Origin: Cordia subcordata
Lineage: Eukaryota; Streptophyta; Magnoliopsida; Boraginales; Cordiaceae
Length of the DNA stretch: 64,000 bases
Reading direction: 5' to 3'
Assembly: GCA_028554755.1 (NCBI GenBank)
Contig: JAPTOF010000003.1
Coordinates: forward strand, 20,768,501 to 20,832,500
Positions 22,323 through 34,157 of the stretch are shown piece by piece. Both the position numbers and the translations under genes were made by a program. The notes beneath the pieces were generated by a model. That model had not been told where the DNA came from. It did not search any database and was given only the letters and a program-made list of their open reading frames with translations. The first letter of the stretch is position 1, and the number at the start of each line of letters is the position of its first letter.

Positions 22323-23576
22323 AGGATAAATTACACTAACCGTCCCTATCTTAGCCTCTCATAACATTCTTATCTCTTATTTTTCATTTGTGATAAATTA
22401 GTCCCATAACTAATATTTTTGTGTTACCGTTAGTCCCAATTTAATTTTTTATTGGAAAAATATGTTAAATATCACGTGTCCCTCACGTGCCAAGGTTAAT
22501 ATCATCCAAACACATTAAAATTTATTTTCCAAATTGTAAATTACACCACATTTATCCCTTATCTTTTATTTGTGACATATTAATCCCATAATTAATAGTT
22601 TTGTGTTGCTGTTAGTCCTAACTCAATTTTTCATTTAAAAATCACACGAAAATATCACATGTGCCACACATGGATGGCATTTTTGCTTTTTTGCCAAGGC
22701 TAATATCTTTCAAATACATTAAAACCCATATGCCAAACCACAAAAGACTTAGAAAACTCTCTTATGCACTTTGATCATTTTTAAATTCTCAAATACAAGA
22801 TGTTCCTTCACTTTCCATTACCCCGAACACCTTTGCACCTTACACTCCCATGGCAACACCTCCACGTCAACCTCTGGCTCCTCTAACTTATATACTGGCA
22901 AAACTACCAACACACTTCCCTCGGCTGCCTTCCTTACCTTTATCCTTATCATAAGCATTCTCACCTCCATCATCTACCCCACCTTCTTGAACGTTTTCAC
23001 CTCCTCCTTTCCCTTCGAAGTCCTCTAGCACAAATCTGACCAGATACTTCACCGTAATATTAATATAAGGTTTTTTCCAATAATTTTCCTATTTTTCTAA
23101 ATTTAAGTGATTTTAGCAATTTTCTTATATTTCAAGACCTCGATTTTTGGTTATACTCCAACAGATCTCCTATTTTTTTTTACCAATCAGTCAATTTAAG
23201 AAATCTCTATTTTAGTTTTAACTCCAATAGCTACTCTATTAGTTACAGGACTAATATGTTTTAATTGAAAATTAGAGTTAAGACTAACAGCAATATAAAA
23301 CTATTCGTTATGGGAGTAATATGTTACGAATGAAAGATATGGGATGATTGGTGCAATTTACACCTTAGAAAATAAATTTTAATGTGTTTGGACGATATTA
23401 AAATTGGCACGTGAGAGGCACATGATATTTAACGTGTTTTCTAATAAAAAATCAAGTAGATACTAACAACGATACAAAAATATTAGTTATGGGACTAATT
23501 TATCACAAATAAAAATAAGGGATAAGAATGTTATGAGAGCAAAGATAAGGGACAATTTGTGTAATTTACCCTTAAT
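22323..23576. mobile_element. Foldback element with long inverted arms and a C-rich loop
   Basis: The left arm from GGATAAATTACACTAACCGTCCCTATCTT to about 22640 is the inverse of about 23230-23574, which ends GGGACAATTTGTGTAATTTACCC. Each arm holds two related sub-blocks built on TTACAC, CCCTTATCTTTTATTTGTGA and TTAGTCCCATAACTAATA. The unpaired centre, about 22660-23220, contains a markedly C-rich stretch (22800-23040). Long arms with a unique loop fit a foldback or Mutator-like non-autonomous element; no transposase is present. Confidence 0.7.
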
Positions 23577-23789
23577 TATAATATGTTTCTAATATTAACT
23601 AAGTACTTTTATTTTAATAATTATGTATAGATTAGGATTATATGTTAGTCTCTAACCAAGACAACTGCATACTTATCACATTTTTATGAAATATTTTTTA
23701 AAAAACAATCCAATGTTCAAATTTTGATCAATAAATGTAGAATAATGATAAGAGTAAAAAGTTAGGTGAATGTTGAATACTTTATTTTA

Positions 23790-23948
23790 ATAAAAAATAG
23801 GATAAAATACACCAAATCCCCTTGTGATTTATCAAAAGTGCACCAAACCCCCTATGATTAAAAAAAAAAAAGTCTCTTATAACGCCCCTATGGTCCACAA
23901 AAGTACATCAAACCCCTTGCCGTTAAAAAATTCATTATCTTTAATCAT
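23790..23948. repeat. Short degenerate repeat block next to the gypsy remnant
   Basis: CACCAAATCCCCTTGTGATT, GCACCAAACCCCCTATGATT and TACATCAAACCCCTTGCCGTT follow one another, separated by an A tract. This is a recurrent style in plant MITE-like repeats. Termini not defined. Confidence 0.4.
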
Positions 23949-23950
23949 GA

Positions 23951-25300
23951 TTATTTGAAATTACCCAAACTACCTTTCTTCCTTTTACAAAAAGATGTTG
24001 CTAAAAAGATTTGAACCTCTAAATTTTTCTCTAAGTTTCTAGGCAATGGTCCTTCGGCCTTACTAGCTATTGAATTGGCTAATTGCCCAATATGGACCTC
24101 CAAATTTTTCATAGCAGCTTCCTGATTATTAAACCTTGTTTTTGCAACATTGATGAAATTGGTCAACAGTTTCTCCAAATTTTTCTTGAGGAGGTACAAA
24201 ACTTGGTTCTTGTTGCCATCCTTGGTTTGCATTATTCTTCCAAGAGAAGTTGGGATGATCTCTCCAACCGGGATTGTATGTGTTGCTATATGGATCGTTC
24301 TACCTGCAAAAGTTATTGACAAAATTATCTTGATTAGGAACAAAATTCATAACAAACATATTACCTATTTGGCAACATGGTTAGGATGTTCTCCTCCACA
24401 AAGATCACAAAAAGCAGCTACCACTACAGGTTTTTGCACTTGCAATACATCAATCTTCTTATGGAAGGCTACAAATTGTGCCGTTATTGCTATCATGGCA
24501 TCAACATTTAAAACTCCATATGCTTTCTTCTCGGGTCTTCTCTCTATGGCCATTGGTATGTATTAAAAGTCATGCCTTCTAATAGCTCGCAAGCCTCCTC
24601 AGGTGTCTTTCTACTCAAAGTGCCACCGACTGCCTCATTGATCATGCTTTGTGTTTGTCTATTGAGCCCATTGTAGAATGTTTAAACTTATAGCCACATT
24701 TGTAGTCCATGGTGGAGACATCTCCGCATCAATTGTTTAACCGTTCCCATGACTGATAGACGGTATCCGAATCTTCTTACACAAAGTTAACAATATCGTT
24801 ACGCATTTTGGCAGTCTTTGAAGGGGAAAATACTTGCTCAAAAATTTTTGGGTAATCCCCTCCCAAGTTGTGATAGATCTTATAGCCAAAGAAGTGAGCC
24901 ATTCTTCGCCTTTTCCCTTAATGAGAATGGGAAAAGCCTTAGAAGGATTGCACATTAGGTGACCTCGTTACGTTTGAAAGTGTCGCAAATCTCCAAGAAA
25001 TCTGCTATATGCAAATTGGGTCTTCATTACTTACGCCTCCAAATTGGATGGATTGCTGGATCACCTGGATGATTGCCAGCTTAATCTCGAAGTTGTTAGC
25101 TTGCACTGGGGATCTTTTAATGTTCATTGCAATCCCTCCCACAGTCAACATGGCATATTCTTGCAGTGTTCGTACCGCCTCACTATTCTCTTGATTATTT
25201 TGTGGAACAATCTGATTTTTGTTCGGCCCATCTCGATTATTTAACGCCTACTCCATTTTTGCTTTTCAAATTTCTCTGTAAAAAGTTCGCTCGATTTCAA
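23951..25300 (-). pseudogene. Ty3/gypsy gag remnant
   Basis: Minus-strand blocks read, from right to left: KGEEWLTSLAIRSITTWEGI then FLSKYFP (24737-24955), the conserved gag centre; then a CDLCGGEHPNHVAK zinc-knuckle-like segment (24365-24553); then NNQEAAMKNLEVHIGQLANS (23951-24343), typical of the C-terminal gag of Athila/Tat-type elements. Frames change and stops intervene. No protease, RT or integrase follows to the left, so the element is truncated at about 23950. Confidence 0.82.
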
Positions 25301-25442
25301 GGTCCAATTGTATTAGTGGCTGCCCACTAGCTTTGAGTCATACACTACCAAGATTCCCTAAAATTTCAAACCAAAACAACAAAGTTAAATAGAATATCAG
25401 AGCAACAAATAATATCAAAATTAATCACAACTAAAGCTATGT

Positions 25443-25460
25443 TCCCCAGCAACGGTGCCA
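25443..25460 (-). other. Primer-binding site of the gypsy remnant, Asp-tRNA type
   Basis: The minus strand reads TGGCACCGTTGCTGGGGA, which differs at two positions from the TGGCGCCGTTGCCGGGGA expected to pair with the 3' end of plant tRNA-Asp. It sits upstream of gag, as a primer-binding site should, and the next plus-strand bases TGTACATC would be the inner CA end of a minus-strand LTR. Confidence 0.75.
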
Positions 25461-27449
25461 TGTACATCTATAATTTAGAGGTAAAAAATAAAATACTCTT
25501 TAGAAATATAATATATGACTTTTTAAATATATTTTTTATAGAATATTTCTAAATATAATTTTATAATATTTTAACTATCATCTTTAAAATAATAAATAGC
25601 TAATATATTATTAAATGCTAATCTACTTAACTCTCTATTTTACTCTACGTTTGTATTAAATGCTAACTTACTAACTCTCTGTTTCACCCTACATTTGGAT
25701 TAATTCTATCTTCTTTTTCCTTTTATAATCCGTTCAAAATACTTATTTGTTACTTTGGTCAACAATAGGCAATAGGTGAATATATCTAGTATATGATAAG
25801 AATTAAGCTTATCCAGTATATATAATGAATTTAAATACATTTTATGTAATGTATCCCTACATATCGTATCCTAATTTTTTAAAAAAATACGTATTTACGT
25901 GTTGCGTCGTGTCGTGGCACGCATCCGTATATTGAGAAACAATCTTAGTACATAGAAACCATGGCACCAAGATAGTATTTGGCGAACCAGGATCAGGTAC
26001 GAGTCAATGGGTACAAGAAACATTGACCACCCATGAACACCACGCGAGAGAGTTGATATTCGTGGTTTGATTCACTACAAGGGCCCATTTGCACAAATCA
26101 AGGTTTGTGTAGGATTGAAGTTTTGCTGTTGACTTTATTTTCAAATTTTTTGAATCGTCGTTCATATTCATGGCAACTGGAAGCCCGCAAAATATCACCA
26201 CAGCCGCTTTGTCAGCATTAGCGAGGACCAAATCCTGATTCTCCTCGGTCAAAAGGCAACAAGCGCTTACAAATTTTCCAGTTGCCTCATTAACGATAAT
26301 GTGAAACCTCAATTTTTCAATCTTCAAGCTTCACATGGCCATTGCAATGACTTCTCATATCGGAGGTAGAACCCTAGCTAAATAGCAGAAGAGAGCAGAA
26401 AAAGGAAATTGAGAGTCATTTAAACTAAATTCAATATTTCATTGCCCTTTTATAAATTTTTTTTTTTTGCAGGTTGACCAAATTTTAAAATACTAAAGTT
26501 AGGCTTCGCAGTGGTGGTTAGTTTATGAATTAAAAAAAAGTTAAAATAAAATACATAAAAAGTAAAAAAAAATTGAATCAAGCATTAGGCGTGACATGAT
26601 AGCATTGATGCTTCATAAGGAAAAGATGTAGCTAATCACGAGTCTTGGTTCAGGCTAGAGATTTTCTAAAATTTGCAGTAAGTCAAAAGAAGAAGGTGGA
26701 CACAAAAATACAAATCTTATAAAAAAATTAAAAGAATTATTCATGTTAAATATTTCTATACAAATAAAAATTAAAAAATATTATTTAATAATAATAAATT
26801 AAAATTATATAAAGAAAAATTTACTAATTGGATTAATAAAGTTGTCCCCATCTTTCCTTCATGAAATAAAATTTATATCAATTTTTTAATGTTCGACTCG
26901 TAAAGATTTTGCTAAAGGTTCTAAAACTACATTTGTATCAACCTGGCTTTTGAGTCAATATTCTTTTTTTTTTTTTTTTGCAAAAAGGAATAATTTTTTT
27001 AGATTTATGCATATTTTAACCTAAAAATAATTTAACACCAATTAAAATAAGTGGACAATAAAACTTATCAACTAAAATTTCCTATCTATTATAGAAATTT
27101 AACCACTAAAGTACATATCACCTAAATAGGAACGGGGTGAGGTTTTTTTTTTTTTTTCTTCTTACACAGAAAAACATATGTATATTAATTTTTTTGGGAA
27201 TTTAGGGAGCCCAGGCCTCCTGATCTCCCTTGATACCACCCCTGGTGTACGTGTAATTTATCAATTGTTCAAAATGAGACAAAACTTATGTCAAATACAA
27301 AATAATAAAGTGAATTAATTGTTATTAAAATATAGGAAGCAAAGCAATACGAAAAATAATTCATTTTGCCCAACCACCAAAGGCGATTACGATATCTTCA
27401 ATAAGTAGTGCAACTACATGATATGATTGCCAAATGGAAACACAACCCG
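25461..27449. other. Possible LTR remnant and AT-rich intergenic DNA
   Basis: The first few hundred bases may be the 5' LTR of the gypsy remnant, but its outer end cannot be placed without a second copy. A 107-codon minus frame at 26004-26327 is open but matches no family I know. The rest is AT-rich with no gene. Confidence 0.3.
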
Positions 27450-27480
27450 ATATATATCTATATATATATCTATCTATCTA

Positions 27481-27520
<40 letters not shown>
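27450..27520. repeat. (TATC)n/(TA)n microsatellite
   Basis: TATATATC and CTAT repeats pass into an uninterrupted TA run. Confidence 0.95.
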
Positions 27521-27521
<1 letters not shown>

Positions 27522-29060
27522 CACAAGATAACATAGGAGCTATATGGTTGCCATGTCACCATTTTGATGTGTTATATAATTGTGACACATCAGCTTTTCT
27601 TTTTCAATTTTCTTCTTTTTTAAATGGGTTAATGAGTCTTAATTAACGTTTATAGGATGACGTTAAAATTTTAGTATATATAAATATATGTAAAAATGAA
27701 GAAAGACTTGTTGGATATTTCCAATTGGGTTGGTCCAACCAAGAAAGGCATGGAAGTCTTTGGGTATTGCTTGGGCTAAGTCAAGCCTGGATCAAGTGAA
27801 AAAAGGCTGGCTACCTTTAAAGATCCCTCGCTGCACACTTTATATATCTATATGGATTGTAAGCAGTTGGTGTGCTTTCTTTCTTGTCAACCATTGGGAT
27901 ACCACTTCTCTTCTCTTTTCCTTTGACGAAGAGGAACAGATCTGATGAGAATGCAGATAGGAGTGGAAGTTTTAATTTTTGTGATTTTTATTTTTATTAA
28001 TTAAACTTCTATATTAAGAAATGAGAAAATTATCCTACAAGTCCCTATTATTCCTTTCATTTTTTTTTCCTCTCAAGTTTGTCCTTATCGTTAAGAAAGA
28101 TCTTGGCTCGAAAAAACAATAAAGAAGATCCAAACCAATTCGTATTATCTTTAGAAAGCAATTAATTTTTCATATTACAAAATATTTAATAGAAGAACTA
28201 CACGTATATTTATACAACTATAAAAAATTAAAATTAAGTAAGTTTTACAAGCTACCATAAGAGAGAGTAATCAAAATTTTATGCTCGTATAAATAATGAT
28301 ATATAAAGCAAATTTGAATTTTGTTATTTGGATTGATTTTATTTTACAAAATTTTAACATATTATACTTATTTTAAATTTAAATCTATAAAATTTAAATT
28401 ATATCTATATAATCTGTCTATCTATTATTGAACAATTATGAGATGAATGATAAATTATCTCTAGAGATCTTTTAACTTTCATACTAACTTATTTAGTTCA
28501 TAGGAGTTATAGTTTCTTCAAATCATGATTTTTTGCAACTTTTCAGTTCTCCACTATCTTAAAAATAGTTTAATTAAGGGTTTTCAAACTATTTGAGAGC
28601 CCTTCATGAATATAGAAATAATGACTTGGTTTCCTTCTGCATCTATATACGGATTCTTCTAGGAGTATAACATAGCAGAAATCTCTTCTACTACAAAATT
28701 CTAAAGCATAAGTAGCATATAGGCAGTAGGTATTCATCATGTTTCACTTCTCATCTACATCGCCACACGTCTGAGAGAGGGTTGACTACTAAATAATTCA
28801 AAGGCTTTTTATGCTTGAAAAATTACCATCACAAAATGTATAAACAATGTATCGTGGTAGGATTGCATCAAAAAACTCTTCATTTATTTGATTTTCTTTG
28901 ATATATTATTCATTTTTATTTAATTTATATTTTAGTTTTTCAATTTTGTGTTTTTCATATTATTCAAATTATTTTGCTTAAAAGCAGTTCTTATTTTGTA
29001 CAATTTTAGATTCTATTTTTGCAATTGTTTTGCCAACATTTATGTATATGTGTTGATATA
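27521..29060. other. AT-rich intergenic DNA
   Basis: No coding signal, paired repeats or RNA gene was seen; short frames are compositionally AT-biased. Confidence 0.3.
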
Positions 29061-29939
29061 TCTATATATAATAATAACAATAATCTATGTAAAAGTGTAC
29101 ATACCTTACAGGAGGTTCGAAGGAATCAAAATAATCTACATGGTGATTAGACCTCAGAATGTACGATTATTAATTTGAAAAATTTATAAATGTGTTTAAA
29201 AGTTCAAAAGTTTAGATACCGTAAGATAATTTGGAACCAAAAGTTGTCATAATCTTTTAATTTGACACTTTTGAGGACTTCTATCATATAAACAAATACA
29301 AAAGGACATCTTATATATAAGATTATAGATTATTCACCTCATAAGAGCTCAGGTGACCGTAGAATATGCCATTACTAATATAAATAAAGAGTTTAGAAGT
29401 TCTAAAAGTTTAGTGCCAAAAGATAGTTTAGAACTAAAAGTTACCATTAATCCTTTAATTTAACACCTCTAAGGACTTTTGTTACATGACCTCTAAGGAC
29501 TTGTGTTATATGGACACAGACAAAGAAAAATAAATTATTCTTAAAATTGTATAAATACATATATTTATATATCATGTTTTGAAGGCTTTTGAATGTACCA
29601 TTATTACTATGCAAATAAGAAATGAATTTAAAAATTCAAAAGATTTGGTGCCACAAGATATTTTAGAGGCATATATTACCACCATATATGTTTATCTATC
29701 TATCTATATATCTATCTTAACAATGACTTGAACTCGAGATTTATAAAAGAACTTTTAATTTGAAAATTTTCAGTTACATATATAAAAAAGAATTTCAAAT
29801 TTACATAAAGAATTACAATTTAGAAGTCCAAAATTAGAATTTGATTTGAATTTTAGAAACTGTAATTTGAAATTTTTAGAAAAGGACTACCTAATAAAAA
29901 AATTTGACCCGTGCGAAGCACCGATATGAAAATAACTAG
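29061..29939 (+). mobile_element. Helitron-like element A (non-autonomous)
   Basis: The 5' end TCTATATATAATAATAAC is preceded by A. The 3' end has a short hairpin, CCGTGC-GAA-GCACCG at 29909-29923, then 12-13 bp, then CTAG at 29936-29939 followed by T. The A|TC...CTAG|T borders and subterminal hairpin are the standard Helitron signature. The 879-bp interior has no Rep/helicase and contains three degenerate tandem units. Confidence 0.72.
29139..29690. repeat. Three degenerate tandem units inside Helitron A
   Basis: Units start at about 29145, 29337 and 29575. Each carries an ordered set: a GAATGTACCATTATTA-like box, a TTTAAAAGTTCAAAAGTTTA-like box, GTGCCAAAAGATAGTTTAGA, and (units 1 and 2) CTTTTAATTTGACACTTTTGAGGACTT. 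The period is roughly 190-235 bp. Confidence 0.7.
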
Positions 29940-30941
29940 TGTGTGTATATAAAAGTTATACTTTTTTTAGCATCATGAAAGTGCCACGTTTGAGCATTTT
30001 GAAAGTGCCATGTCAGCACTTACATGGCATGGTTATTTTATTCTTTTTATTATTGTACTTTCTACTATTTCTTATCTTTATGAATACACATTATTAGCTT
30101 TAATTGAAATATTAAATGAGCAATCAATTAATGCTTAATATTAAATTAATTTTTGAATTCTAAAAAAATTATTTCTTATCTATTTTACATATATATATAT
30201 ATATATATATATATTATCAGCATCAAAAATTTAATTTCTAATCAACTAATTCTTAAAATAATATTCATCTGTGAGTTTCAAAAGATCAAGTGCGAGTAAA
30301 TTTAATGTTTACTATGAAAAATTATTTCTTTCAACATTATGAGAGTAGCATATCATCATTTATATGGCGATAGATATTTTATTATTAGCTTATACAATAA
30401 TTTATTATTTATTATTTATTTTATTTATATAATTTTTTGGATATAATTAATTTATTAGTTTTAATTAAAAATTAATTAATCTATCAATTAATGCTTAAAA
30501 TATAATTCATTTGTGAATTCCAAAAGGTTCACTTATTATCTATTATGGAAGTATATTCTTAGTTTTAGCTTAGAAATTTAATTGTCAATTAATTAATTTT
30601 TAAAAATAATATTCATTCATGAATTTCAAAAGGTTCATTTCTTATTATGGATATACATATATATGTATATGAATGTGTGTGTGTGTGTATATTATTGGTT
30701 TTAATTTAGAAATTTAATTACTAATTAATTAATTCTTAAAAGCCTTAGAGGATTTTTCATTTGTGAATTGTAAAGTTTAAACATGAGTAAATTTAATATT
30801 TATTGTTTAAAAATATTCATGTAGAGCACAAAATATTCATAACTAAAATTTTTTGTATGCTATTAAAAATAAATAAGTTTAATTTTTTAATATTTTTATC
30901 AAAAAATAAATCTGTGCTGAGCACGGATAAAAGTGCACTAG
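29940..30941 (+). mobile_element. Helitron-like element B, head-to-tail with A
   Basis: The 3' end is clear: hairpin TCTGTGC-TGA-GCACGGA at 30911-30927, ten bases, then CTAG at 30938-30941 followed by T. The 5' side abuts the CTAG of element A. The sequence there, TGTGTGTATATAAAAG, looks like a mutated form of the usual TCTATATATATAAAAG start. Interior is AT-rich with tandem repeats and no open frame. Confidence 0.6.
30090..30800. repeat. Tandem degenerate repeats inside Helitron B
   Basis: Successive copies of a roughly 115-130-bp (first interval longer) unit contain AATTTAATTACTAATTAATT, TTAAAATAATATTCATTTGTGAAT, CCAAAAGGTTCATTTCTTAT and a TATATAT/TGTGTG stretch. About five copies can be traced. 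A pure TA run lies at 30189-30216. Confidence 0.6.
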
Positions 30942-31780
30942 TAACGTTAATTTTTTAAGAGTTTCTTACAGTCACAATAGTACTTTTCTATAGATTTTTT
31001 CAATACAAATACACAATAACTTTAATAGTAATTTATTTAGTTTTTTATGTATAAGGTGATTTTGTCAAAGTTAAAGCCTTAAAGAATTAAAAAGTTGATA
31101 TATCATATTTTATTTTATATTTTATCCAAAAAAGAGGAGAAATAAGAATTGAGATGGAGGAAAATAAAGTACAATAAAGGTAATTAAAGAAAAGAACCAA
31201 AGTTATTAAACTTTCTTAAGTTAATCCCCATTATTATAAAATATTTTACATGCATAGTCAAATTAGTCCGTATTGTTTAACAATATTCATATTAATCCTC
31301 AATATTTTACAAAATTATATAAATTAGTCCTTGATACTTCACAAAATTATTCAAACTAGCCTCATCTTAAGATAGAATGAGTTAAAATAACGACTAATTT
31401 AAATTAATTTATGAAGTATTAATGATTAATAAGAATATTTTAAAATAAGAAAAAATTGAAATTGATTGACAATAATGGACACCTAGGTGAAATTAACCTT
31501 ACATTAAGTGCCTAAATTAACCTTCTTTCTCTATCACCACTTTTTAGAATATAATTTAAATTCGGATCTTTCATATTAGCCCACAATTTTCACGTAACCT
31601 CTCCAAAAAAATTCCAATTTTTGAAGTATAATAAAATTATACTTGTATGAATGGTAATATGTGCAAAAAATAATGAGGTTCCATTTTGGAAACTAATTGG
31701 TCAAATAGGAGGAGTAACCTAAGATCTTATTAAATGGCTTTATGTAGGAGGAACAACACTCAAACACTCCCCTTTACGTG
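30942..31780. other. AT-rich intergenic DNA
   Basis: Repeated phrases such as AATATTCATATTAATCCTCAATATTTTACAAAATTAT at 31270-31350 suggest MITE-like debris. No gene. Confidence 0.3.
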
Positions 31781-31784
31781 TAAC

Positions 31785-32045
31785 CCAATTTGATCTCTCC
31801 TTTACGTGTAACCTAATTTGATAATTGAAAGAAGGTTTACATGTGGACAAGTTGGGTCACACGTGGACGAATTGACAAATTCATGTGTAACCTAATTTGA
31901 TAATTGAAAGAAGGGTCACACATGGATAAATTGGCAAATTTGATAATTAAAAGAAAAGTCACACATGGAGAATTTGACAAATACAACTCACTAATTTGAT
32001 AATTGAAAAAGAGGTCACACATAGACAAATTAACAAATATAATTA
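31785..32045. repeat. Tandem array of about 50-60-bp units
   Basis: TAATTTGATAATTGAAAGAAG followed by a GTCACACATGGACAAATTG-like box recurs four to five times with substitutions and small indels. The longest frame across it (31837-32028, minus) is just the translated repeat. Confidence 0.75.
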
Positions 32046-32159
32046 GCCCATAACGTGGACTCTGATATATGTAAAGAATTCTGAAATTCCATCCTAAAAA
32101 TTAATTGGTCAATAGATCTTATTAAGTGGCATTATATTTTATGAAGTTTTTATACAGGA

Positions 32160-32312
32160 AGAGTAACACTCTAATAGATATATCGATGAATTTATCTTGG
32201 TAATAGATTACACTCTTCAAATTCTATTAAATAGATTGTCATACTCTAATAGGTACATTGATGAATTTATTTTGATAATAGATTGTACTCTTCAAATTCT
32301 GTAAAATAGATT
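32160..32312. repeat. Tandem duplication at the broken edge of a dispersed repeat
   Basis: ACTCTAATAGATATATCGATGAATTTATCTTGGTAATAG and a second version starting near 32240 repeat each other at about 72 bp. Both resemble 21124-21190. The array marks the left part of the interrupted copy of the 21120-21545 repeat. Confidence 0.65.
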
Positions 32313-33385
32313 GTGTTTTCTCTCTTTGTTGTCTCTCTGTTCTCTTTACCAGTTTAGAGTAACATTTAGTCTCTCCGGTGGTTTTTCTTATCGTTTTCTC
32401 CTATCTCCGGTAATGCTTCTCTCTACCATGGGTGGGTCTTACCATTTAATTGTTTTTTGTCCTCTTTTTCTGTGTTTTTCATTTTTTCTTGTGTTTTTCG
32501 TTGTTTCATTTCTCTCTTTTTGTTTGTTGTGGTGTTTTGGATTTAGATCTCATTCAAATCTATCAGGTCCTCTTAATTTTATGGCTTCAGATCTCAAGAG
32601 TGACCATCCTCTTGTGGTTTCTTTGCTTTGATTCGTGTGTGGCCTTATATGAAAATTTTCCATGATGCTTACACTGTGCTAACTCCTGATGATGTGCTGA
32701 AAATGGGTCAGATCCATGCTTTTCATCCACTGATCTCCCTTGCCATTCGTTGCTGGAAACCCATTTGGTCTTGTGCTCCTGATCTTTTTCTGCTTCTTGT
32801 TTGTAGAGGTGATAAGGTGGTACACAATGCCACTTGTTCAAGCCACGGGACTAGAGGGTCCATCCTTTCTCTAAAGATGTTTAGACCATCTTGGTCGAAT
32901 TTTTTTCATGGCCCAGCCTCTGGTAGGGTTCGTGAGTTCTGATATACTCACCTTTGAATTGCCTTTTGATTGTTGGTCGTTGTGTTGCTAGTGTTGGCTT
33001 TGTATCTGTTGAAGTTTGGTGATGTGCTCTCCTTGGCAACATTGGTGAGAGATCTGAGGTTTGTTGTGGTGATGATCTGCCTTGTACTGACGGAAGCTTG
33101 TCTTTTTTGTTGCTCTGCAGAGTCGCTGTTCACCATGAAAGCTTTCTAGCATTTGTTTAGGATTAGGTTATTTTGGTCTCTTTGGGCATTGTGTTTATGG
33201 TATGTTTTAGTGTCCGGGCTTGTAATTTGCTTTGTGTTAGGCTCTCGTATTTATTTCTTGTTTGGGTTGTGGGTCTATTTGGGCTCACTTGTCTTGCTTT
33301 GGTTCTTGTCCAGTCTTTTAGGACTTGGACCTAGTTGTATTTGTTTACTTGTTTAATGGAATTTCTTTCTCTTTCAAGAGAGAAA
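32313..33385 (+). mobile_element. Pyrimidine-rich 1.07-kb insertion, possibly LINE-like
   Basis: The segment is GT/CT-rich and unlike the surrounding AT-rich DNA. It begins with TCTCTCTTTGTTG repeats and ends TTTAATGGAATTTCTTTCTCTTTC, then AAGAGAGAAAAAA. Ends of this style are seen in plant LINEs. Frames of 104-106 codons (32311-32631, 32628-32942) have no RT or endonuclease motif; the first is low in complexity. It could also be a processed non-coding transcript. Edges are defined by comparison with the uninterrupted repeat at 21120. Confidence 0.45.
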
Positions 33386-33989
33386 AAAACTAATAAAGAC
33401 GATAGTAAAATTTATGAATGGCTAAAATCAGAAAAAAAAAAGAAGAAATTATTACACTATTCGAATTCCAATGAGCACCTGAATTAATGAGATTTAAATT
33501 GTTTTTAAGTTCATTGGTTGAAATCAATAATAATGAAAAAACAAATTGCATTATTCGTACTTCAATGATCATATGAAGTCATGAAATGTTTCAAGGTAGA
33601 GTTTAGTGTTGTATTTTTTATTTTTTACAATTATATTCTTTTTCTAATATCTTTTTGGCAATTCTATCATCTATTCAACCTCTTTCTATATTTTTATATT
33701 TTCTTTCACAAAAATAAATTCATAATAACGCAAAAATCAATTTCAAATTATATTCACATTAAAATATATTAAAAAAATTTGTAATTCTTATTCGTCCATT
33801 TTTTTGGGAAATAAAATTTCATATTTCTATAATTAATTTTATTATAATATTAATAAAATTGATTTTATCAAGACATAATTTTTTTGTGCTTTAATAATAA
33901 AATGCTATTATAAGAAACATATATCTAATTATAAAATAAATTATCTTATTTTAACAATAATAACAACAACGACTTAATGCCAATGACTT

Positions 33990-34157
33990 TTTCTTGTTGT
34001 TTTGCATCCATCAGCTAATCTAACGGCTATTTGATCAAACACATTTTGTTCAATTAGCTAATTAAATAGTTATTCACTAATAACTAAAATACAACCATTA
34101 TTAGCTACCTAAACAAATATTTGCTATCCTACCGACTAATTTTGTCGAACAAACCCA
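33990..34157 (-). mobile_element. End of a hAT-like repeat, inverted relative to 36351
   Basis: The reverse complement begins GGGTTTGTTCGACAAAATTAG and continues TTGTATTTTAGTTATTAGTG and GTTAGATTAGCTGATGGATG, matching 36351-36505 in order. It is a terminal fragment without the second end. Confidence 0.65.

Noticed and set aside
26004..26327. 107-codon minus-strand frame
   Set aside because: Looks less low-complexity than its neighbours, but matches no family I know and has no promoter or splice support; left as unassigned.
27450..27520. Helitron 5' end in the TATC/TA run
   Set aside because: The TC-TATATA text is explained by a microsatellite; no hairpin plus CTAG end follows at a sensible distance.
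32311..32942. Two adjoining 104-106-codon frames as a gene
   Set aside because: The first is Phe/Leu/Ser low complexity from a CT-rich strand and neither has a known motif; the segment behaves as an inserted repeat.
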